A stretch of 64,000 nucleotides of DNA from Planctomycetota bacterium (GTDB lineage Bacteria; Planctomycetota; Planctomycetia; Pirellulales; Lacipirellulaceae), in contig JAJDEF010000030.1 of NCBI GenBank assembly GCA_029259945.1, forward strand, positions 1 to 64,000, given 5' to 3'. Positions 37,433 through 46,807 of the stretch are shown one piece after another (the stretch's first letter is position 1; each line of letters begins with the position of its first letter). The notes beneath the pieces are model-generated. The model was given only the letters and a program-made list of their open reading frames with translations. It searched no databases and had not been told where the DNA came from. The position numbers and the translations under genes were made by a program.

Positions 37433-38779
37433 TTAGTCCGTCGAGAACGTTCGCTCGACAAAGGTCGTGTCAACACGACCCGCGACAAACGCACTATGGC
37501 TGAGAATCTCTTGATGGAGCGGCGTCGTGGTGAAAATACCGTCGACGCGAAGTTCAGCCAGTGCTCGCTGCATGGTTTGGATCGCTTCGGCCCGCGTCGG
37601 CTGGTGAACAATTAATTTGCCGATCATCGAGTCGTAATAAGGCGGCACTACGTAACCACTGTGGACGTGGGATTCGAATCGCACCCCAAATCCGCCCGGC
37701 ACAACAAGCCGATCGATTTTTCCCGGCGAGGGCTGGAAATTCTTACGGGGGTTTTCCGCATTGATGCGGCACTCGATCGCCACTCCGCGTTGAGCAATAT
37801 CCTTCTGCTCGAACGGAAGCGGCTCGCCGCCCGCGATAAGAATCTGCTGCTTAATCAAATCGATGCCGGTCACCATCTCGGTCACCGGATGTTCGACCTG
37901 GATACGTGCATTGACTTCGATGAAGTAATAATTGCCATCTTTATCAACAATAAATTCAACGGTCGCTGCATTCGAATAATCGGCCAACTGGATCAAACGA
38001 CACGCTGCCTTGCACATGGCATCACGCGTCTTTTGGTCAACATTCGTGCTGGGACTCTCTTCGATAAGCTTTTGGTGCCGACGCTGAACACTACAATCGC
38101 GTTCCCAAAGGTGAACGACGTTGCCGTGATTATCGGCTAACACCTGAACTTCGACATGGCGAGGTCGATCGATGTACTTCTCTAAGTACACCGCCCCATT
38201 GCCAAAAGCAGCCTCAGCTTCATTTTTCGCTTGTTGCAGCGCCGATTTCAAAGCCAAGTCGTTTGCCGCAACACGCATCCCTTTGCCACCGCCGCCAGCA
38301 ACGGCTTTGATCAATACTGGGAACCCCACCTCATGGGCAAATTGCAAAGCCTCTTCTGGGCTTTCGACCAAGCCATCGCTACCCGGTACGACCGGCACCT
38401 CGGCCTCTTTGGCCAACGCGCGCCCCGCGTTCTTGTCGCCTAGCTTGGCCATGGCCTCGGGCGAAGGGCCGATGAAGTCGATCTTGCAACTTCGGCAAAC
38501 TTCGTTGAAATGGGCGTTTTCCGCCAGAAAACCGTAACCCGGATGGATTGCCTGCACGTTGCCCACTTCGGCGGCACTAATTACGTTAGCGATCCGCAAA
38601 TAACTGTCGGCAGGTCTTGCAGGCCCTACACAATAGGCCTCATCCGCTAGCTCAAGATACTGGGCCCCTCGATCGGCCTCGCTAAAGATCGCCACCGATT
38701 CGATGCCCAATTCGCGGCACGCACGGATAATCCGCAATGCAATTTCACCACGGTTGGCAACGAGAATTCTCTGGTACAT
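37433..38779 (-). CDS. accC: Acetyl-CoA carboxylase biotin carboxylase subunit
   Basis: A 448-residue biotin carboxylase, the ATP-grasp subunit that carboxylates biotin on AccB. The N-terminus [20 protein letters not shown] is the standard start; the ATP-binding GGGGKGMRV loop and the [16 protein letters not shown] catalytic segment are intact. It follows accB by 45 bases in the same operon, the usual order. Confidence 0.97.
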   Translation of the reverse strand: MYQRILVANRGEIALRIIRACRELGIESVAIFSEADRGAQYLELADEAYCVGPARPADSYLRIANVISAAEVGNVQAIHPGYGFLAENAHFNEVCRSCKIDFIGPSPEAMAKLGDKNAGRALAKEAEVPVVPGSDGLVESPEEALQFAHEVGFPVLIKAVAGGGGKGMRVAANDLALKSALQQAKNEAEAAFGNGAVYLEKYIDRPRHVEVQVLADNHGNVVHLWERDCSVQRRHQKLIEESPSTNVDQKTRDAMCKAACRLIQLADYSNAATVEFIVDKDGNYYFIEVNARIQVEHPVTEMVTGIDLIKQQILIAGGEPLPFEQKDIAQRGVAIECRINAENPRKNFQPSPGKIDRLVVPGGFGVRFESHVHSGYVVPPYYDSMIGKLIVHQPTRAEAIQTMQRALAELRVDGIFTTTPLHQEILSHSAFVAGRVDTTFVERTFSTD

Positions 38780-38824
38780 GGCAACTTCTTAGGTCGGATG
38801 GCAGAATTGGATTCGGTGAGTTTG

Positions 38825-39325
38825 CTAAGCAGGGATAACCTTGAACAACTTTTGCCCATATTCGATCGCGTCTCCGTCAGCGGCGAGCACAGCGGCGATA
38901 CTTCCCGAACACTCTGCTGGAATCTCGTTAAACACCTTCATCGCCTCAAGAATACAAACCACCGTATCCGGGCCAATTTGGTCGCCGACACTTACAAACG
39001 AGGGAGACTCAGGATTGGATGACGTGTAGAACGTCCCCACCATCGGACTCGTGACATACGTGGCATTGTCTTCTTCTGCGGCAGCACTTGGCGGTTCGCT
39101 ACCGGCCGCGGTAGCAGCCGGAGCAGGAGCTGCCGTCGCGACAGGAGCAGGAGCGACCTGCCCCGGCATCATGACGACAGGATCGGCGCCCCGACGCAAT
39201 CGGATACGCTGCTCGCCCTGCTTCAAGTCGATTTCGGCCAAATCATGGTCGTTCATCAACTCGACGAGTCGACGCACCTTCCGTACGTCAAAAACGTCGC
39301 CAGTACCCGATCCACCACTACCCAT
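38825..39325 (-). CDS. accB: Acetyl-CoA carboxylase biotin carboxyl carrier protein
   Basis: A 166-residue protein that carries biotin for fatty acid synthesis. The biotinylated lysine is Lys130 in CILEAMKVF. Residues 58-86 form an Ala/Pro-rich flexible linker, and the N-terminal domain (residues 10-46) is conserved-looking. GGGAG lies eight bases before the ATG at 39325. It is followed by accC and preceded by the Xaa-Pro peptidase gene, forming a pepP-like/accB/accC operon on the minus strand, an arrangement seen in many bacteria. Confidence 0.95.
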   Translation of the reverse strand: MGSGGSGTGDVFDVRKVRRLVELMNDHDLAEIDLKQGEQRIRLRRGADPVVMMPGQVAPAPVATAAPAPAATAAGSEPPSAAAEEDNATYVTSPMVGTFYTSSNPESPSFVSVGDQIGPDTVVCILEAMKVFNEIPAECSGSIAAVLAADGDAIEYGQKLFKVIPA

Positions 39326-39405
39326 TAGGAATCTCCCACTATCAACTTGAAACGTTGTAAGTTGCTACGGCAACATGCACTGAGCAGACGCCGCAGATTA
39401 CGCGA

Positions 39406-40497
39406 TTAACCGACAACGCACTCTTCTAATTCTTTTGGCACAGACGTTAGTACCTCGTACCCCGTGCGGGTGACCAGCACGTCATCTTCGATTCTTACAC
39501 CGCCCCAACCTGGGAGATAGATGCCCGGCTCGACGGTCACAATCATCCCGGGCACAAGCACCGTGGACTGGCCACGGGTTAGTCGCGGGGCTTCATGAAC
39601 CTCAAGCCCCGTCCCATGTCCCAGGCCGTGACCAAATCGTTTTCCATAGCCCGCACTCTCGATGATCGATCGGGCGGTCTGGTCGACTGCTTTACACGTC
39701 ACGCCAGGCCGAATCGACTCGATCGCGGCCATCTGTGCTTTTAACACAACTCCATAGACTTTACGGAGTTTGGGCAAGATTTTACCGGTCACCAAAACCC
39801 GCGTCAAGTCGCTCACATAGAGCCCCTCGTTCACGCCCCAATCGATGAGTGTAAAGTCGGCACTTCCTATACGCTGCGTGGTAGGGCTCGCATGGGGCAA
39901 CGCGGCTCGTGCCCCAACAGCCACGATGGCTGGAAAGCTCAAACCCTTGCCGCCAAAGCGGCGCGCCTGATACTCCAGGTCAGCAGCTACCTGAAGTTCC
40001 GTCATTTCAGGCGTCAGCGAAGCTCGAACCACCTCAAATGCGCGTCGCGCTTGATCGCATGCCACCCGGGTCCGAGCTATCTCGTCACGGTCTTTCACAG
40101 CTCGCAACTTTTCTACCCAGCCATCCGCCGCCATCAACTCGCACTTCGGGGCAGCCTCTTGCAACGAGCCGTGTAAGGCAACAGTCATCGAATTTGCCTC
40201 GATGGCCAACTGCTTTGCCTTCACACTCGAGAGCAACCGCGAGATCGTCGGCAACATCTTTTTACCCGGCCCTCGAATGTTGAGTTCGAGATCCGGGCAT
40301 TCCTCTTCCAACTGAGTCGTATATCGCTCGTCGCTCAAAACGACGTCACTCTTGCCAGTGATCAGCAAGTAACTATCGTCGCCTGTAAATCCGGTCAGAT
40401 AACCCACGTTGGTGAAATTCGTGACCAACAGTGCATCCACCTTGTTTTTGCGGAGCCGACGGCGAATTTTTTCACGGCGTTGAGCGAAGCGACTCAT
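39406..40497 (-). CDS. Xaa-Pro aminopeptidase-type M24 peptidase
   Basis: A 363-residue creatinase-fold peptidase that would remove residues before proline. The N-terminal domain carries LLVTNFTNVGYLTGFTG; the C-terminal pita-bread domain has the metal-binding sequence TLIDWGVNEGLYVSDLTR, then FGHGLGHGTGLEVHE and VTVEPGIYLPGWGGVRIED. All five expected metal ligands appear present. It is upstream of accB by 80 bases, the common pepQ-accB-accC arrangement. The PepP and PepQ types cannot be separated by eye. Confidence 0.9.
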   Translation of the reverse strand: MSRFAQRREKIRRRLRKNKVDALLVTNFTNVGYLTGFTGDDSYLLITGKSDVVLSDERYTTQLEEECPDLELNIRGPGKKMLPTISRLLSSVKAKQLAIEANSMTVALHGSLQEAAPKCELMAADGWVEKLRAVKDRDEIARTRVACDQARRAFEVVRASLTPEMTELQVAADLEYQARRFGGKGLSFPAIVAVGARAALPHASPTTQRIGSADFTLIDWGVNEGLYVSDLTRVLVTGKILPKLRKVYGVVLKAQMAAIESIRPGVTCKAVDQTARSIIESAGYGKRFGHGLGHGTGLEVHEAPRLTRGQSTVLVPGMIVTVEPGIYLPGWGGVRIEDDVLVTRTGYEVLTSVPKELEECVVG

Positions 40498-40697
40498 GAA
40501 TATGCTTTTCCTACAACCACAAAATTACAGTCGAAAACGACTCGAAAACAATCGGTACCGCGAGTGTCGCTGGGAAGACCAAGCCATGCAACCCCAAGGC
40601 AAATTTCCCATGAGTTTGTTGCAACGCCCCGAAGTTCTCGGTACGCTGAAACAGTCCTACTTTTCCCTCAAAACCCTCCGCTGGCGAAGACGATAAC

Positions 40698-41429
40698 ATG
40701 AGCACCGGTCGCCCAAAAACTATCACTACCGGTCTGATGCTCAGCGGGGGCCTCGACAGCGCTATTCTTTTGGCCCACCTCGTTGAGCAAGGCATGCGGG
40801 TACAACCTTTCTATATCGAAACAGGCTGCGTCTGGCAGAAAGCCGAACGCGGGGCGGTCGAGCAGTTTATCGACGTGCTCGCGAGCGATCGGGTCGAACC
40901 GGTCGTCGATCTCCAGTTGCCCATTGCCGACTTATATGGCACCCATTGGAGTACCACCGGCTGGAATGTCCCCGACGAAACCACGCCCGACTCCTCGGTG
41001 TCGCTGTGGGGTCGCAACCCATTGCTCCTGGTGAAGGCAATCCTTTGGTGCTCGATGCACAACCTCTCTCAACTCGCTTTGGCCACACTCAAAGGCAACC
41101 CGTTTAGCGACGCGACGCCACAGTTTTTCGAGCCTTTCGAACAAGCTCTAGCTACCGCAACGGGGAACCGAGTTGAAATTATTCTCCCTTTTGCCCATCT
41201 CAGCAAACGGCAAGTTCTTGACCAGGGCAAGCACTTGCCACTGCACCTGACCTTTTCGTGCCTCGCACCCATCGAGGGGCTCCATTGCGGCAAGTGCAAC
41301 AAATGTGCAGAGCGCTCCCGAGAACTTCAATCCCTATCCGACGGCGACCCTACTATCTATGCTGAGAACCAAGTGGCTTGCACAAACGGCCAACCTGAAG
41401 CAACACACACTCTGCCGCACACCAAATAA
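40698..41429 (+). CDS. queC: 7-cyano-7-deazaguanine synthase
   Basis: A 243-residue PP-loop enzyme, converting 7-carboxy-7-deazaguanine to preQ0 for queuosine. The ATP-binding loop is LSGGLDSAILL, and the zinc site is the C-terminal SCLAPIEGLHCGKCNKC cluster. The start ATG at 40698 has only weak upstream ribosome-binding sequence. queD follows by 15 bases. queE is not in the window. A short 66-codon open frame at 40496-40696 just upstream lacks any recognisable feature and I do not call it. Confidence 0.9.
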   Translation: MSTGRPKTITTGLMLSGGLDSAILLAHLVEQGMRVQPFYIETGCVWQKAERGAVEQFIDVLASDRVEPVVDLQLPIADLYGTHWSTTGWNVPDETTPDSSVSLWGRNPLLLVKAILWCSMHNLSQLALATLKGNPFSDATPQFFEPFEQALATATGNRVEIILPFAHLSKRQVLDQGKHLPLHLTFSCLAPIEGLHCGKCNKCAERSRELQSLSDGDPTIYAENQVACTNGQPEATHTLPHTK

Positions 41430-41444
41430 GAAAGCTAACCGACG

Positions 41445-41852
41445 ATGTTTCGAGTCACTCGTGAAATTGACTTTTGCTATGGCCATCGCTTGCTGAACTA
41501 CGAAGGCAAATGTCGCCACCTGCACGGACATAATGGCCGTGCGGTTATTGCGATCGAAGGCGATGAACTCGACGACCGCGGCATGGTGCTCGATTTCGCC
41601 GACATCAAGCAAATGGTCAGCACTTGGATCGACGACCACCTCGACCATCGAATGATTCTCAACCGGGCTGACCCTGTCGTTCCGATCCTCGAAAAAATGG
41701 GGGAACCCCTCTATCTGATCGACCAGAACCCCACCGCCGAGAATATCGCAAAGCTAATCTTCGATGCCGCCAGCTCGCAGGGCATCCCCATCGTCGAAGT
41801 CCGCCTCTGGGAAACCCCCCGCTGTTTTGCCACTTATGCCGCGGGCAAGTAA
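41445..41852 (+). CDS. queD: 6-carboxy-5,6,7,8-tetrahydropterin synthase
   Basis: A 135-residue enzyme of the 6-pyruvoyltetrahydropterin synthase fold. The catalytic cysteine and zinc histidines are in CYGHRLLNYEGKCRHLHGHN, and a catalytic-site Glu lies near the C-terminus. It makes the precursor of 7-carboxy-7-deazaguanine in queuosine synthesis. It is 15 bases downstream of queC, and a strong hairpin 51 bases beyond its stop may end the operon. Confidence 0.93.
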   Translation: MFRVTREIDFCYGHRLLNYEGKCRHLHGHNGRAVIAIEGDELDDRGMVLDFADIKQMVSTWIDDHLDHRMILNRADPVVPILEKMGEPLYLIDQNPTAENIAKLIFDAASSQGIPIVEVRLWETPRCFATYAAGK

Positions 41853-41903
41853 GAATGTGCGGTGCCACCTTTTCACTAGCAGTCACCCACCTATCAAAAA
41901 AAT

Positions 41904-41934
41904 GCAGCCCGGACGAACGAGTCGCCCGGGCTGC
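41904..41934. terminator. GC-rich hairpin downstream of queD
   Basis: GCAGCCCGG and CCGGGCTGC are perfect 9-base arms around a 13-base loop. On the plus strand the hairpin is preceded by A7 and followed by no T-run; on the minus strand it is followed by a T-rich tail. It may act as a terminator or transcript-end stabiliser for queCD, or as an insulator from the minus strand. Bidirectional use is inference. Confidence 0.45.
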
Positions 41935-42078
41935 TAGCCCCCCTGGGTTATATGCTATCAGCAATTTTCATTGCGATGTTTTTTCTGCCGTTTGGCTCGC
42001 CGAGCAGTGCGGACTCTCGCGAGTAATTGAGTTATCGACTTTCATGTCGTGCTGCTTTGGTAAAGTTTTCTAATTAGC

Positions 42079-42239
42079 CAAGGTTTTCCTGCGCAAGCTA
42101 TTAAGCTTCTTCGCGTGCAGCTAGCACTCGGCATAAAACCTTGAAAGTAGAGTTCTTGGGCAAATCTGCTCATAAACTCTGCGGCTTGCGCCGATTGTGA
42201 GGATAGACAGATAAGTGGGGCTCGGCGTGCGCCGTCCCC
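42079..42239 (+). promoter_or_regulatory. Candidate structured leader RNA upstream of the channel operon
   Basis: In the 429 bases between queD and the MotA/ExbB-like gene (41853-42281) I find no gene but clear pairing potential. CAAGGTTTT (42079-42087) and AAAACCTTG (42135-42143) form a perfect 9-base outer stem. Inside it CTGCGC pairs with GTGCAG, and AAGCT pairs with AGCTT around ATTA, so the loop folds further. A second hairpin at 42217-42239 has GGGG/CCCC and CGGC/GCCG stems. Neither is followed by a T-run toward the operon. No known riboswitch family is recognised. Confidence 0.35.
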
Positions 42240-42281
42240 TCAACCTATTCACACCGACCGTTGTGAGAAAGGAAACTCACC

Positions 42282-43784
42282 GTGTCTCGCGTTACTTCAT
42301 TCTCTGACTGGCTGCTACGCCAACCCATCATCTGGGGTGGCTTGGCCTGCCTCGCTTTTTACGCCTTTGCTGTGCAAGGCACCGAACCGGGTTCGTTCCA
42401 GCTCCGCTACTTTGCGGGGCATCCGATTGCTTACTGCACGACCGCACTGTTCTTTGTCGGTATTGCGGCATTGGTGATCAAACGACTCGGATTGCTCCTG
42501 CAATCTGCAACCCTCGAGTCAACTCCGCTGCCTAGTGCAGCCATGGGCGCCGAAGAACCTAGTGATGCCGAAGGACTCTTGGCTAGTCTCGATGACGTCG
42601 CCCCGTCTTCAGAAGGTAGCTATTTAGTTCAACGTCTGCGTAGTGCGCTGGAATACATCCAGCAAAAAGCTTCGGCAGACACGCTTGAATCGCACCTCAA
42701 ACATCTTGAGGATGCTGACTATGCTCGCATGGTTAGCAGCTATTCCATGGTGCGGATCATCACCTCGACCATCCCTGTCCTAGGGTTTTTAGGAACCGTC
42801 ATCGGCATTACGCTCGCGATTGCAAAGCTCAACCTTTCGGGCGAGGCGATGGACGAATCGTTGCCTGCGGTGGTTGCCGGTTTAAGTGTGGCATTCGATA
42901 CCACGGCCTTGTCACTGACGTTGTCGATTATCTTGCTTTTTGTGAAATCAAATGTCGAGCAGGCCGAAACCCGCCTGCTTGATGCGGTGAACGCCAATGT
43001 ATCGCGTCAACTCGTTGGCCGATTCCGTCAATTTGGTGGCGAGAAAGATCCTCACCTCGCCTCCGTCCAACGCATGTCTGAGCAGCTACTCTCTACGGTC
43101 GAGACAAGTGTCGAAAAACAATCGGCCTTGATGCACGCCGCATTCAAAAAGAGCGGTCGGCAGCTTTCTGAACTACTCACGGGAACAGCCACCACACTCG
43201 ATGAAGCAATGTCTGGATCTGTCGTCGAAGGTTTGGCCCGCCATGCTGAATTGCTGAACCAAGGGGTGCATCGCCACGCTGGCAATCTAGAAGAGACGCT
43301 CGTCAAACATGCCGAGCTGCTGAACGAGGGCCTCCATGAGCACACTGCCGCACTCACCGAAGCAGAAAATAAGTTGGCAGCAGAGAATCGGCGCCATCTT
43401 GGTGACGTGGAAGCCGCGGTAGGCGAGGCCATGCTCATTGCCAGCTCACGGCAAGAAAAACTCATCCAACAGAGCGAAAATCTGCTCAAAGAGATGCAAA
43501 TCGCGTTGGTCGAGTCGGCGGGTAGTACAGTCGCGCAACAAGAACAGCTCATCAAACAGGGCGACATTTTGCTCAGAGTGGTCGAGTCAAACGGCCAAAT
43601 CAAACATCTCGAACAATCGCTCAACAACAACCTGAATGCACTGGCCGGCTCACACAACTTCCAGCAAACCGTGGCTGGCTTGTCAGCCGCCTTACAGCTA
43701 CTTGGGGCGCGCCTGGGCGAGCCTATGGCAGCAACGGAGAAGATTGAATTGATCGATAATAGCAAACAGAATCAGGCAGCATGA
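42282..43784 (+). CDS. MotA/TolQ/ExbB-type proton channel protein with long coiled-coil tail
   Basis: A 500-residue inner-membrane protein. Four hydrophobic spans lie at about residues 14-32, 47-73, 160-182 and 197-222. The third and fourth carry the family pattern PVLGFLGTVIGI (165-176) and VAFDTTALSL (203-212). Residues 225-490 are a long helical, heptad-rich cytoplasmic tail containing repeated HAELLNxG units and a later QQEQLIKQG pair, probably duplicated. Start is GTG with AAAGGAAA seven bases upstream. It is followed with an ATGA overlap by the first of two ExbD-like partner genes, so this is a proton-driven stator-like complex of unknown cargo. Confidence 0.88.
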   Translation: MSRVTSFSDWLLRQPIIWGGLACLAFYAFAVQGTEPGSFQLRYFAGHPIAYCTTALFFVGIAALVIKRLGLLLQSATLESTPLPSAAMGAEEPSDAEGLLASLDDVAPSSEGSYLVQRLRSALEYIQQKASADTLESHLKHLEDADYARMVSSYSMVRIITSTIPVLGFLGTVIGITLAIAKLNLSGEAMDESLPAVVAGLSVAFDTTALSLTLSIILLFVKSNVEQAETRLLDAVNANVSRQLVGRFRQFGGEKDPHLASVQRMSEQLLSTVETSVEKQSALMHAAFKKSGRQLSELLTGTATTLDEAMSGSVVEGLARHAELLNQGVHRHAGNLEETLVKHAELLNEGLHEHTAALTEAENKLAAENRRHLGDVEAAVGEAMLIASSRQEKLIQQSENLLKEMQIALVESAGSTVAQQEQLIKQGDILLRVVESNGQIKHLEQSLNNNLNALAGSHNFQQTVAGLSAALQLLGARLGEPMAATEKIELIDNSKQNQAA

Positions 43785-45724
43785 GCGATCGCGCCACTAG
43801 CGAAAATTCGGACACGGTCGGTCTTTTTCCGTTCCTCGCCGTTCTGCTTTGCACCATGGGAGCACTGCTAGTGATCCTTGTCGTGCTGGTGCAGCGCGCA
43901 GCCGAGCGAGCAGCGATGGATGCCATCGCTCAGGCCGATGTTGTCGAATCACCCGAGTCTTTGGCTTCTGCCACGGCATCTTCGACCGAGGATGCCGAAC
44001 TAGCAGCGACGCTGAAACAAGAGTTGGACGAAGTGCATCAACACCAGCAGCGTCTTAAAACACTTCGTACCAAGGCAGAAGCACGACTTCGAGACGAGCA
44101 AGCCAAACTTAGCCATCTCGAAGAACATACACGCCGCCTGGAACACGAATTAGCACGACTTAGTATTGCTGCCCAACAACTCGAAGCGACAGAAAAAAAT
44201 CAAGCTGTTGACCAAGAGCAAGCAGAAAGCGAACTCACCCACCTAAAATCGCTCATCACAGAAAATGAAGAACGGCTCGACGAACTACGCGAACAGTCCG
44301 ACGGCAGCCGCTCCTACTCGATTGTGCCTTACCAGGGCCCCAACGGCACCACCCGAAAGCCAATCTATCTCGAGTGCAATAAAGAAGGGGTCATCATTCA
44401 GCCCGAAGGCTTGCTTCTGACCGAAAATGATTTTGCGGCTCCTTCGTGGCCAGGAAATCCACTTGCCGCCGCATTGCGGGCATCACGAGAATATCTCAAC
44501 GCGAAGGCGAAAAAGGCGGGCGAGCCAGAACCACCCGACCCCTACCCTTTACTACTCATTCGACCCGATGGCATCGGTGCCTATCGAGCTGCTCGCGTTG
44601 CGATCACCTCTTGGGATTCAGACTACGGCTATGAGTTCATTGCCGGCGATTGGAAACTCGACTTCCCGGAATTGGCCGACCCCGTGTTGGCACAGGTCCA
44701 ACAACATGCCGTCCTTAACGCGCGTGACAATATGGCATTGTTAGCTCGCGCAGCACCCAGTCGCTTTGGCGGCATGAGTGTGGGTGGTAGCGGTGCACAT
44801 GCTTCGGGCGGAGCTTCTAGTTCGCACGGGTACGGCCCCGGTGGAAAGCAGGATAGCTCCAACGGCTACGATGCCATCTCGAACTCAACGGACGGAGACG
44901 CTTCCCACGGCAATGGACTTGCAGCCGGAGAGGCCGAAGCCGCCTATGCACTGGGTGATGCCCAGTCGGGGCAGCAGCAAACAGAAGGCCAATACGGCAC
45001 CATGCCTGGTGGCCATCCGGGTGACGAAGCCAGCGGAGATCAAACGGCAAGCAACGGGGATGGCGGGTCTGAAGCAGGAAGCTTTGCAGACACAGCCGGC
45101 AAGGATCAGAACGCTCGTGGAGCCAACTCAGGCCAAGGCTCCACACAAAACACGCAGGCGGCATCAGGCTCGTTAGCTCAAAGTGGCAGCTCCGGCCAAT
45201 CGAGCGGGGCGAGCTCTTCAGGAAGTTCTGGAGGAACAGCAAGCAATGGCAGTCGTGCATCGGGAGGGGGAGCTCAAGCTTCCTCAGCGAGTATGGCCTT
45301 AGCAAAGCGGGCATCGAGCATTGCAGAGTCACAAGGTCGCAACTGGGCCATTGACCGAGGCTCGCGTGGAGCGGTGCCGATTAGCCGCCCCATCGAAGTC
45401 GTGGTTCGAAAAAACCAGCTTGCGATACTACCTAGTCGCCACTCGAGCCGAGGCATCGGAGCGACAGGGACCATCGTCTCGCTCAATCAACCGACGGCTC
45501 AGATTTCTAAGGAGTTTGTCGAGGCTTTACGAGCCCGTGTCAAAGAATGGGGCTTGGCAGGAAATGGCCTCTATTGGCATCCTGTTCTTGAACTCAATGT
45601 TGGCCCCGATGCGCATCAAACGGCCCACCAGATAACACGTCTACTCGAAAACAGCGGTGTGGAGATTCTCTACCCCAAAATGGCCCAAGCTGGACAAGGA
45701 GAGTCTACCCGTGCGCCCAAATAG
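43781..45724 (+). CDS. ExbD/MotB-like single-span protein lacking the proton-carrying Asp
   Basis: A 647-residue protein with one N-terminal membrane span (about residues 13-37). The span reads PFLAVLLCTMGALLVIL; the position that holds Asp in ExbD, TolR and MotB is Ala20 here. Residues 60-175 form a coiled coil, and residues 325-500 are Gly/Ser-rich low-complexity sequence. The final 100 residues (VEVVVRKNQLAIL onwards) form a small folded domain repeated in form by the downstream gene's C-terminus. No OmpA-like peptidoglycan motif is seen. ATG overlaps the channel gene's stop by four bases, so the two are translationally coupled. Confidence 0.75.
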   Translation: MSDRATSENSDTVGLFPFLAVLLCTMGALLVILVVLVQRAAERAAMDAIAQADVVESPESLASATASSTEDAELAATLKQELDEVHQHQQRLKTLRTKAEARLRDEQAKLSHLEEHTRRLEHELARLSIAAQQLEATEKNQAVDQEQAESELTHLKSLITENEERLDELREQSDGSRSYSIVPYQGPNGTTRKPIYLECNKEGVIIQPEGLLLTENDFAAPSWPGNPLAAALRASREYLNAKAKKAGEPEPPDPYPLLLIRPDGIGAYRAARVAITSWDSDYGYEFIAGDWKLDFPELADPVLAQVQQHAVLNARDNMALLARAAPSRFGGMSVGGSGAHASGGASSSHGYGPGGKQDSSNGYDAISNSTDGDASHGNGLAAGEAEAAYALGDAQSGQQQTEGQYGTMPGGHPGDEASGDQTASNGDGGSEAGSFADTAGKDQNARGANSGQGSTQNTQAASGSLAQSGSSGQSSGASSSGSSGGTASNGSRASGGGAQASSASMALAKRASSIAESQGRNWAIDRGSRGAVPISRPIEVVVRKNQLAILPSRHSSRGIGATGTIVSLNQPTAQISKEFVEALRARVKEWGLAGNGLYWHPVLELNVGPDAHQTAHQITRLLENSGVEILYPKMAQAGQGESTRAPK

Positions 45725-46781
45725 GTTTCAAACGGAAGACGACTCCGCACAAGATTCGTTTCTCGATGTCATTGCCAACGTGGTCGGGGTGCTAATCATC
45801 CTAGTCATGCTCGTCGGTGTACGGGCATCGCATCGATTCCTGGCTGCCGATGCCGGCCCGACGGCGAAGCCTTCAACGGTTGAGCTAGCGGACTTCCAAG
45901 ATTCAAACGCCATTCAAGACATTGCCGCGTACCGCCAAGAACTCGATGCCGCGAAACAGTTGGCAATCTCTTCGCAGTCAGCAATTCAAAAAATGGCGGT
46001 CCAAGTCATCCGAATCAGCCACGAAGCGAAAGAGCGCGACCAACAGCGTAACGAACTAGCTTTGCACCGTGCCGCGATCGAAGATCATATCGAAGAACGC
46101 CGAGAAAGTCTGGATTCCGTGCGTCAGCGCGAGTTCGATGTCCAACGGCAGCTTCTCGAATCGCAAATCAAGCTCGACGAACTAACCCGTGAGCAACTTG
46201 CGTTGTCTTCGGCTCCTCAAAGGACCGAAGAGATCGAATGCGTCCCGACCCCGCTTGCGAAAACAGTTGAAGATGCTGCGATTCACCTGCGAATTAAAGA
46301 TGGTTTGGTCTCGATCGTTCCACTCGAAGAGCTACTAGGGCAAATCGAATACCGTGTTGAGGATATTCTTCGCCGTTTGCAGTCGCGTAACGAAGTGGTG
46401 GAGACCATCGGCCCTGTCGACGGCTATCGTCTCCGATTTACCGTATTAAAGCGTAACTCCGGGGCGATCGGTGGCCCCCTCGTTGGGCAAAGGCAGAAGG
46501 TTGTTTTCGAGCAGAACGCTCAGATACTTCCGACGTCGGTAGATATCGGGCAAAACGTGGAACAAGCACTGATGCCTGGCGCGGCGTTGTACGAGCATCT
46601 GCTCGCCAAGCAACGTCAACATCCGCCTGTAGTGGTATGGCTCTACACCGACAGCTTCGAGCAGTTCCGACCTCTTAAACGAAAGCTCTGGGAAATGGGC
46701 TTCTCGTTGGCAACCCGTCCGATGCGACCTGGGACTCACATTGGCGCTTCGCCAAACGGCACCAAGTCAGCGGCGCAGTAA
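45711..46781 (+). CDS. ExbD/MotB-like single-span protein retaining the transmembrane Asp
   Basis: A 356-residue partner of the channel protein. GTG at 45711 overlaps the preceding gene by 14 bases and has AAGGAGAG about eight bases upstream; the frame is open to 45657, but that part reads out of phase into the previous gene. The single span, about residues 17-37, reads SFLDVIANVVGVLIILVML, with Asp19 where ExbD has its proton-binding Asp. A coiled coil follows (residues 65-185) and a C-terminal domain resembling that of the preceding protein. The pair aligns as F-L-A/D-V at the critical site. Confidence 0.75.
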   Translation: MRPNRFQTEDDSAQDSFLDVIANVVGVLIILVMLVGVRASHRFLAADAGPTAKPSTVELADFQDSNAIQDIAAYRQELDAAKQLAISSQSAIQKMAVQVIRISHEAKERDQQRNELALHRAAIEDHIEERRESLDSVRQREFDVQRQLLESQIKLDELTREQLALSSAPQRTEEIECVPTPLAKTVEDAAIHLRIKDGLVSIVPLEELLGQIEYRVEDILRRLQSRNEVVETIGPVDGYRLRFTVLKRNSGAIGGPLVGQRQKVVFEQNAQILPTSVDIGQNVEQALMPGAALYEHLLAKQRQHPPVVVWLYTDSFEQFRPLKRKLWEMGFSLATRPMRPGTHIGASPNGTKSAAQ

Positions 46782-46807
46782 GAGTACCCCAACCCGTTGC
46801 CTTCAAC

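Noticed and set aside
40496..40696. 66-codon open frame immediately upstream of queC
   Set aside because: No domain, no ribosome site, starts over the pepP-type start on the other strand; likely chance. A preQ1 riboswitch was also looked for and not recognised.
45657..45710. Longer start of the second ExbD-like gene
   Set aside because: It would lie within the preceding gene and lose the AAGGAGAG that serves the GTG at 45711.
42282..46781. Zorya-type anti-phage system (ZorA/ZorB-like pair)
   Set aside because: The channel protein with coiled-coil tail resembles ZorA in layout, but neither partner has an OmpA/MotB peptidoglycan domain as in ZorB, and no helicase or nuclease gene (ZorC, ZorD, ZorE) is present. 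The similarity is probably only the shared stator family.
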